11,917 nucleotides of DNA from an uncultured bacterium (GTDB taxonomy: Bacteria; Patescibacteriota; Patescibacteriia; Patescibacteriales; Patescibacteriaceae). Of the stretch, positions 6,915 to 11,917 are shown piece by piece. Numbering within the stretch: the first letter of the stretch is position 1; each line of letters starts with the position of its first letter. A model generated the notes under the pieces. It worked only from the letters and a program-made list of their open reading frames with translations, was not told the origin of the DNA and searched no databases. Position numbers and translations under genes: made by a program. The stretch lies in assembly GCA_937868555.1 (NCBI GenBank), contig CALMNI010000112.1, forward strand, positions 1 through 11,917. Direction: 5' to 3'.

Positions 6915-9114
6915 ACGGAACTGCGGGCTGCACGGAATTTATTGATTGAATTGGAGCTGGCAAATTTAAGCTGCCCAAGGGAGCAAGCGTATCAAGCCGA
7001 CTGGATTTAAGCGTAGCCGGCGAGAACGAGTAGAGCACGTCACCAATAAAAGCATTACGCCGAACCGTATCATCAACATATAGTTGATTAGTACTGAATA
7101 GGGAAGGCAAGCGGAAAGCAACTCGTCCCCGTTCGCTCATAGCGCTTGCGCTTACTCTAAAAACTAAAACTCCCTGGAAATTAGTTTGATAATCGCTTGT
7201 TCCTTTAGCGGTTAAAGATGCGGGGATAGCCAAGAGACCTTTTTCTTTATCAAATAAGACTGCTTTATAATCATACAAAGCGGATGAATCACTGCCCCGG
7301 CCTCCTATAATCAGGGATGTGACTTCCTTGGGAGTGGAAGGATCCTTAACATCAAAAAGGCTTACTTTCAATCCGAGAGTGTCAACTCCCTGATCACCTT
7401 TATCAATGACATCTTTGCCGATTCCAATCAAGGTGTTTTCATCATAGGGATGAAGGTAACTTGAGAAACCAGGAATTTTAAGCTCTCCTAAAACCGCCGG
7501 CTTTTCTGGATTCTGTAAATCAATGGCAAATAGGGGGTCAGTTTGTTTAAAGGTTACCATATAGGCACGATTCCCCATAAATCTTACAGAATATATACGC
7601 TCTCCTTTTGCTAAATTTTCTACTGACCCTACCCGATTTAAAGCGGAATCAAGAACATACACATTATTAACAGAGGGAGCATCGGAAGAGGGGGCAAAAG
7701 CGGCATTGGCTGAAAACATAAAAGGTCGCATCCATGACTGCCCTCGGGTAGTTGCCAAACGCAAATAACCATTGTGCTCATCCAGGGAATACTGATTAAG
7801 CAAATGACCGCTTACTTCACCCGAAGCAACGAATGTCATATCGTCGCCGCTTAATGCGATTTTTTGAATTATTGTTTTCTCTAATTCATTTTCCAAATTA
7901 GGATGGCGCGATTTGAATTCTGCCTCCACTTCATCGCTTATATGTTTTTGTTCATCGGGAGATAATCGGGAAAGGTAGCCTTCGATGATTTGATTGATTT
8001 TAGCCAGCTTCTCGTCATCTGATAAAATAAAGGAATCAATGGCGCCTATAGACTCGATGCGCGAGCGCTCAATATCCAAAAAATGATTAGCCAATACCTC
8101 TCGCGCCACCGCCATGCGCAATTGATATTCGCTGAGATATTTAGTGTAGGCAAGATAGAGAGCATTGTTAGAAGCGTAGACTGTTTGTCCGGCCGGCATC
8201 ATATATACTTGCGAACGAAGAGGGGCGGCGACGTTATCAAGATCAAAGACACTAACGGTAGTTGCGTCTAAATTCGATGGCGAATCAATATAATATACGC
8301 TTGGATATATATACTTATCAGTTGTTTTGTCTGAGGAAATTACAGTGTCATTTTCCATGACGCGGGGTAGAGCAACACCGTCGAGCGGATAATACTGATA
8401 ATTAGCGGTAATAAAATATAATCGCCGGCCAATAAGGCGAGAAGAAGTATATCCTCCTTCAAGGCTCAATCGTCGCTGCAATTTTGGGGCAGCACGATCG
8501 GAAATATCATAAAAAGAAAGGAAGGTGTAATTCCCTCCGGGGCGCCACCTCAGGGATTCAATCATCTTAGGATTGTTTGGCTGGACTGTTTCATCATAGC
8601 CAAACACAATTAAAGTGCTTCCATTAACATAGAGTTCCTGAGGACGCGAATCTAAAACTGTTGTTGAGGCGATAGCCATTGAACCAGCTGTTTCTGCTTT
8701 TACAATAACTAAATTACGATCCGTAATAGCATATATGTAATTGCCGTCAGTTTTTAGAAGGTCCGATTCATCAACACCTTCAACCTGTATATTCGTTTTC
8801 GAAAACGAAGAAGTGGCATTGCCTCCGCCTAGACCCGCGGGCGCCATTGTAGGGGCGCTTTCTTTTACTGCCTCGTTACGCATTGCAGAGTCTATGGAAA
8901 CGGAGCCTGCCGACGAAGGCGATCGGTGTTCAAAAAAGCGTTTAAGCTCATCAGCGTTTTTAAATTCTTTCATGGTCGATTGAGCTGCTAGCACGCTTTC
9001 AAAACTGCCTTGCGTCGTTGACTGAGAAATTTTTGAAGTTTTGGTGCACCCTGTAAGTGCCAGTAAGCATACAGCCGAACTAATAAAAAAAATTTTTGCT
9101 GTTTGATTTTTCAT
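6889..9114 (-). CDS. Beta-propeller-domain surface lipoprotein
   Basis: This 741-residue protein has a lipoprotein signal peptide: hydrophobic core about 8-20 and lipobox A-L-T-G-C with the lipid-modified Cys at C23. After a Ser-rich low-complexity linker (about 66-105) comes the characteristic opening of the secreted beta-propeller family, T-N-I-Q-V-E-G-V-D-E-S-D-L-L-K-T-D-G (107-124). Repeated blade-like strands follow to the C-terminus, such as F-L-S-F-Y-D-I-S-D (198-206) and V-S-V-F-D-L-D (287-293). A charged helical insertion at about 327-420 interrupts the propeller. Such proteins are exported and probably bind ligands or other surface proteins; no enzymatic residues are recognised. It begins 6 bp after the 109-residue gene with context TGTATG, and its end overlaps the next gene by 26 bp. 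Confidence 0.85.
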   Translation of the reverse strand: MKNQTAKIFFISSAVCLLALTGCTKTSKISQSTTQGSFESVLAAQSTMKEFKNADELKRFFEHRSPSSAGSVSIDSAMRNEAVKESAPTMAPAGLGGGNATSSFSKTNIQVEGVDESDLLKTDGNYIYAITDRNLVIVKAETAGSMAIASTTVLDSRPQELYVNGSTLIVFGYDETVQPNNPKMIESLRWRPGGNYTFLSFYDISDRAAPKLQRRLSLEGGYTSSRLIGRRLYFITANYQYYPLDGVALPRVMENDTVISSDKTTDKYIYPSVYYIDSPSNLDATTVSVFDLDNVAAPLRSQVYMMPAGQTVYASNNALYLAYTKYLSEYQLRMAVAREVLANHFLDIERSRIESIGAIDSFILSDDEKLAKINQIIEGYLSRLSPDEQKHISDEVEAEFKSRHPNLENELEKTIIQKIALSGDDMTFVASGEVSGHLLNQYSLDEHNGYLRLATTRGQSWMRPFMFSANAAFAPSSDAPSVNNVYVLDSALNRVGSVENLAKGERIYSVRFMGNRAYMVTFKQTDPLFAIDLQNPEKPAVLGELKIPGFSSYLHPYDENTLIGIGKDVIDKGDQGVDTLGLKVSLFDVKDPSTPKEVTSLIIGGRGSDSSALYDYKAVLFDKEKGLLAIPASLTAKGTSDYQTNFQGVLVFRVSASAMSERGRVAFRLPSLFSTNQLYVDDTVRRNAFIGDVLYSFSPATLKSSRLDTLAPLGSLNLPAPIQSINSVQPAVPYVKTEIVQ

Positions 9115-9120
9115 ACAATG

Positions 9121-9450
9121 TTAGTTTGAGAATAAAGTACTATCGAATGGTTGCCATGATTCATTAGCGTCATCCCAGCGCCATACTTCTAAGCGCGATA
9201 CCATATCGGTTTCGCTGTAAATATTATCAACACGCACCTCAGATCCGATACGATTAGAATATTTTGTTTTTGTATTGAGCAAGACGGGGTGCGTTAAAAA
9301 TTCTAATTTAATTTTCCCTACCGGCCCCTTAAACACAATATATTCAATAGTGCTCCCCCCGTGCTCATCCGAACGATCGACTCCCGAGTCCTCTACTTCG
9401 AACGTACTGCGAACCTGTTCAACTATTTCTTGCCAGCGATCAGTAGTCAT
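9121..9450 (-). CDS. Small conserved-looking protein next to pilT, unknown function
   Basis: The 109-residue soluble, acidic protein has no signal peptide or membrane segment. It opens with a helical segment (M-T-T-D-R-W-Q-E-I) and continues with alternating beta-strand-like stretches: I-E-Y-I-V-F-K-G-P-V-G-K-I-K-L-E-F (about 36-52), R-I-G-S-E-V-R-V-D-N-I-Y-S (about 67-79), and L-E-V-W-R-W-D at about 87-93. This suggests a small beta-sheet domain. From memory it resembles short proteins found beside pilT in other Patescibacteria, but I know no function. The ATG at 9450 was chosen: it lies 4 bp after the pilT stop with context CGTATG. A TTG at 9516 would overlap pilT by 62 bp and add a basic, unconserved-looking extension. 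Confidence 0.7.
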   Translation of the reverse strand: MTTDRWQEIVEQVRSTFEVEDSGVDRSDEHGGSTIEYIVFKGPVGKIKLEFLTHPVLLNTKTKYSNRIGSEVRVDNIYSETDMVSRLEVWRWDDANESWQPFDSTLFSN

Positions 9451-9454
9451 ACGA

Positions 9455-10498
9455 TTAATAATACGAAGCTTGCGTCTCAAGGTTACGCTTCCGGCTTTCA
9501 GCGGTTGTTTGTTCAATCAAACCTCGTTCTAAGAGTTGATCAACGGATTTATTCATTGAAATCATGCCACTAGTAGCACTTGTTTGAATAATGGACATTA
9601 TTTGGCTGACTTGATTGCGGCGAATCAAGTTGGCAACCGCCTGATTATTGATAAGCACTTCAAAAGCGGCTATCAACCCTCCGCCTTTGCGCGGTAATAA
9701 CTGCTGGCTGATAATGGCTCGCAATGTCGAAGCTAACTGGTTAAAAACTTGAGCTTGCTGATAGGGAGGGAAGGAATCGACTACTCGAAAAATAGTGTCA
9801 GCGGCGGTAGCGGTATGCAACGTTGAAAGAACTAAGTGTCCAGTTTCAGCAGCCGTCAAAGCGGCCATCATAGTTTCCGCGTCGCGCATTTCGCCTACCA
9901 TAATAATATTAGGATCTTGCCGTAAAGAATACTTTAAAGCGCCAGCAAAACTCAAGGTATCGTTGCCTAATTCGCGCTGTTCTATTAGGCACTTTTTATT
10001 TTCAAACACATATTCAATGGGATCTTCGATAGTAATGATATGGGCATCGCGCTCTTCATTGATAATGTTAATCATCGCTGCCAGAGTTGTTGATTTTCCG
10101 GAACCCGAAGGTCCGGTAACTAAAATCAAACCGTCGCGCAATTTCGTTAATCCTTGCATGACATCAGTAAAACCAAGCGCTGAGGGATTTGGCGATAAGC
10201 CGGAAATAAGACGAGCCGCCAAGCCAATGCGGCTTTGTTGGAAATGCAAATTGATGCGGAAGCGCTTGGCAAAAAATTCATACGAAAAATCCAGCTCCCG
10301 TTCATCATTGAACTTTTTCCACTGCGAAGGGCTTATTAATTTTTCTATCTCCGAGGCTAAGAATTCATGCGTTACCTCTTCGGTGCCGGCGGCGGCCAAG
10401 CGTCCATTGCAACGAATCATTGGCAAAGCTCCCCCGACCAAATGGAGGTCCGAGGCTTGCTGGTCAATCGCTATCTTAAAGTAATCTCGCAGTATCAT
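9455..10498 (-). CDS. pilT: PilT-like type IV pilus retraction ATPase
   Basis: This 347-residue hexameric secretion ATPase of the PilT type is expected to power pilus retraction at the inner face of the membrane. The N-terminal domain opens with the typical A-S-D-L-H-L-V-G-G (15-23). The ATPase core has Walker A G-P-S-G-S-G-K-S-T (129-137), an Asp box I-I-T-I-E-D-P-I-E-Y (154-163), Walker B P-N-I-I-M-V-G-E-M-R-D (196-206, E203) and a His box H-L-V-L-S-T-L-H-T (221-229). I-S-Q-Q-L-L-P and a G-M-I-S-M region follow. All catalytic motifs are intact, and length is normal for PilT. The ATG at 10498 was chosen because the family begins here and a promoter lies only 11 bp upstream; longer in-frame starts such as 10645 would cross a terminator. 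It is the first gene of the run. No pilin or PilB gene is in the window. Confidence 0.95.
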   Translation of the reverse strand: MILRDYFKIAIDQQASDLHLVGGALPMIRCNGRLAAAGTEEVTHEFLASEIEKLISPSQWKKFNDERELDFSYEFFAKRFRINLHFQQSRIGLAARLISGLSPNPSALGFTDVMQGLTKLRDGLILVTGPSGSGKSTTLAAMINIINEERDAHIITIEDPIEYVFENKKCLIEQRELGNDTLSFAGALKYSLRQDPNIIMVGEMRDAETMMAALTAAETGHLVLSTLHTATAADTIFRVVDSFPPYQQAQVFNQLASTLRAIISQQLLPRKGGGLIAAFEVLINNQAVANLIRRNQVSQIMSIIQTSATSGMISMNKSVDQLLERGLIEQTTAESRKRNLETQASYY

Positions 10499-10509
10499 AT
10501 ATATAGTAT

Positions 10510-10538
10510 AGTATACCATAAAGAAAAAGCGCTGTCGT
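10510..10538 (-). promoter_or_regulatory. Promoter for the pilT-to-RNHCP operon
   Basis: On the minus strand a -10 box TATACT (10515-10510) is preceded by TGG, giving an extended -10 (TGnTATACT). After a 17-bp spacer there is a partial -35 box ACGACA (10538-10533, four of six matches). The -35 box lies inside the stem-loop of the upstream terminator. Only 11 bp separate the -10 box from the pilT ATG, so the start point near 10503 would leave a leader of about four bases, effectively a leaderless message. This fits the absence of a Shine-Dalgarno sequence. Confidence 0.6.
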
Positions 10539-10558
10539 TTACATACCGACAGCGCTTT
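10517..10558 (-). terminator. Intrinsic terminator after the 438-residue gene, possibly bidirectional
   Basis: A perfect 12-bp stem AAAGCGCTGTCG (minus strand 10558-10547) pairs with CGACAGCGCTTT (10537-10526) around a 9-base loop. It is followed on the minus strand by further T residues, a TTTTTCTTT-like tail to about 10521. It begins 25 bp after the TGA of the upstream gene. On the plus strand the stem is followed by TTTATTTTTT, so it could stop transcription in either direction. It insulates the operon from the upstream gene. Confidence 0.88.
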
Positions 10559-10583
10559 ATTTTTTACATTATTACAATTATTT

Positions 10584-11900
10584 TCATGGAAGAGCAATGA
10601 TTTCAGCACAGACCGCTTCGGCATTGCCATGGATTCGACCCTCACGAGCCTCTATAGAGGTCGTGGGTAATAAATTACGAATTCCGCCCAAGAACGCCAC
10701 TGTTTCACCGCTGAAGGCGAAAAAATTACGATCTATAAATGAATATTCCGTATCGGTATCAGAATTATGAATAGTAGGCACAGGAATCTCGGGCTGAAGC
10801 ACATAACCGCCTCGCTGCCTGATTCCAGCTCTTAGTGACTTGCGAAAACGGCCATCACTTAAAGAACCCCTGATATGTCCATAACATCCGTAAACACCTT
10901 TCATTGGCTTAGCGCGTAATTGAAGATTACCATTACGAATTGACTCAACGTCAATCTCCGATGCATTAAGAAAAGTTATAAATTTCTCATGCAAAGATTC
11001 GCCAATAAATTCTAGGTACGGTTTTCCTTTGCCTACATGATTAAGCATTTCCTCGGAAAATATATCAGCCTCAGAATAGACACTGAAGGCGCTTTTCATT
11101 ATAGGTAAATACTCTTTTGTATCATTAATCATGACATCAAAATTCCCTGTCGGCGGATCAATATTAATGGTTAACGTATTAGCTTTAATAATTTTTCTAA
11201 TTTTTCCATCCTGCAATAAAGGGTGCGAAATTTCTACAGCTGGATTCTTTAACTTATGCACGGGATTTGAGCTGCGCACAAATAAAAGATATTCACAGTT
11301 GTTTGAATTTTCTTTTAGGTGTTTTCGAAAATCTTCGGGCCCCATAAAAGCATCAAAACCCGATATTTCCAAAATTTCCTCATTACTAAGAGACTCTCCA
11401 TTTTCTTTTCCAAATTCACATTCTCTCATGCTGTAAAATTTTTCTTCAGTAACAGCTAATAAAGCTATGGGTTTACCGAATTTAGCTCTAACAGCAGATA
11501 AAACAGCACGAAAGCGAGACTTTAAGAAAGATTCTTCCCCACCAACATTTTGAATAATTTGGTAAGCACCAAAAGAGTTTTCGAATTCGAAAATTTTCCC
11601 ACGAAGTTTGGAAATTAAGTCATCTTCCGACAATTCCAAAGAGGCTTTTAGAAATTCTTTATCTAAACCAGCCATATCAATTCTAACTATGGGACTGACG
11701 TGGCCTGCAGGACCAACACAGTATTGATAATCAGACTCATGCTCTTTATTTTTATGAGTCAGAATGTCAAAAGCTTTATTATAGTCGAGACAAATTTGGC
11801 TTAGAGCATTAATAAGAGGTGTAGTGTAAATAACATTGTAGTGCGGCAGGGTTAAAAAAGCCCCCGATAGAAATTTGGAATAATTTTTTGGAACAATCAT
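10584..11900 (-). CDS. Unrecognised 438-residue protein, C-terminus possibly ATP-grasp-like; 5' end may be outside window
   Basis: I do not recognise this protein's family. It has no signal peptide or clear membrane segment and appears cytoplasmic. The middle has a strand-like run F-G-K-P-I-A-L-L-A-V (141-150) and long charged helices. The C-terminal 110 residues carry the most conserved-looking pattern: L-R-A-K-P-M-K-G (328-335), Y-G-H-I-R-G-S (340-346), Y-V-L-Q-P-E-I-P-V-P (366-375), F-I-D-R-N-F (388-393), G-G-I-R (405-408) and G-R-I-H-G-N (421-426). A Lys-Pro-Gly start, a Y-x-x-Q hinge and later Arg and Asn residues recall the C-terminal lobe of circularly permuted ATP-grasp ligases; this is a tentative inference. 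The ATG at 11900 is preceded by in-frame sense codons to the window edge, so the true start may lie further right. It is a separate unit, closed by the stem-loop at 10526-10558. Confidence 0.7.
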   Translation of the reverse strand: MIVPKNYSKFLSGAFLTLPHYNVIYTTPLINALSQICLDYNKAFDILTHKNKEHESDYQYCVGPAGHVSPIVRIDMAGLDKEFLKASLELSEDDLISKLRGKIFEFENSFGAYQIIQNVGGEESFLKSRFRAVLSAVRAKFGKPIALLAVTEEKFYSMRECEFGKENGESLSNEEILEISGFDAFMGPEDFRKHLKENSNNCEYLLFVRSSNPVHKLKNPAVEISHPLLQDGKIRKIIKANTLTINIDPPTGNFDVMINDTKEYLPIMKSAFSVYSEADIFSEEMLNHVGKGKPYLEFIGESLHEKFITFLNASEIDVESIRNGNLQLRAKPMKGVYGCYGHIRGSLSDGRFRKSLRAGIRQRGGYVLQPEIPVPTIHNSDTDTEYSFIDRNFFAFSGETVAFLGGIRNLLPTTSIEAREGRIHGNAEAVCAEIIALP

Positions 11901-11917
11901 TCCAAGCGCTTGTGATG

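Larger units (their letters stand above)
119..10498 (-). other. Ten-gene co-directional operon (pilT to RNHCP)
   Basis: All ten genes run on the minus strand. In transcription order the gaps are 4, 6, -26, 2, 8, 6, 5, -3 and 5 bp (negative values are overlaps). I saw no stem-loop plus T-run between them. The only clear promoter is ahead of pilT. The grouping joins envelope and surface functions with pgk and a gpmI homologue. The pgk-gpmI adjacency is probably a remnant of a conventional glycolytic cluster. Confidence 0.65.

Noticed and set aside
9451..9516. TTG start giving a 131-residue form of the small protein after pilT
   Set aside because: It would overlap pilT by 62 bp; the ATG at 9450 has the same GTATG context and tight spacing as its neighbours.
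9795..10484. A 229-codon open frame on the plus strand opposite pilT
   Set aside because: It lies wholly antisense to the fully conserved PilT ATPase core, has no family motif, and is explained by codon bias of the real gene.
10499..10645. Longer pilT start at 10645
   Set aside because: The extension crosses a strong terminator and the promoter, overlaps the upstream gene and adds residues foreign to PilT; the family start matches the ATG at 10498.

Overview
The window most resembles a genome of the candidate phyla radiation (Patescibacteria). This is inferred from the gene repertoire: an RNHCP-motif zinc protein, a beta-propeller lipoprotein, a PilT ATPase followed by a small conserved-looking protein, trimmed or degenerate enzymes, and starts that mostly lack a Shine-Dalgarno sequence. 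No rRNA is present to confirm it. Two genes end in TGA, so TGA is a stop here, which argues against the lineages that read TGA as glycine. Every recognised gene lies on the minus strand, so the region is read from right to left.

At the right edge (10584-11900) is a 438-residue protein of unknown function with a possible ATP-grasp-like C-terminus; its start may lie beyond the window. A 12-bp stem-loop terminator (10526-10558) separates it from a promoter (10510-10538) that begins a compact ten-gene run: pilT, a 109-residue protein, a 741-residue beta-propeller lipoprotein, a 129-residue membrane-anchored protein, a polytopic membrane protein, a trypsin-fold/PDZ protein, pgk, a gpmI homologue, murJ and an RNHCP protein. 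Junctions range from 26-bp overlaps to 8-bp gaps, and I saw no internal terminator, so a single transcript is plausible. At the left edge, just past the run, a TTGACA-17-TACTAT promoter with an AT-rich upstream tract and nested inverted repeats fires out of the window toward an unseen gene or RNA.

The operon mixes envelope functions (pilus retraction, lipoprotein, membrane proteins, lipid II flippase) with lower-glycolysis genes. The most notable result is that several members look like pseudoenzymes with fully open reading frames. The phosphoglycerate mutase homologue keeps its fold motifs and phospho-serine but has lost five of six metal-site residues checked and most substrate-binding residues. 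The trypsin-fold/PDZ protein has lost all three catalytic triad residues. The phosphoglycerate kinase is about 39 residues short in its nucleotide domain and carries Lys for a catalytic Arg. A second notable pattern is that all ten operon starts have T immediately before ATG (six are GTATG), while recognisable Shine-Dalgarno sequences are nearly absent. No CRISPR, insertion sequence, tRNA or rRNA was seen, and there is no gene-free stretch over 300 bases.
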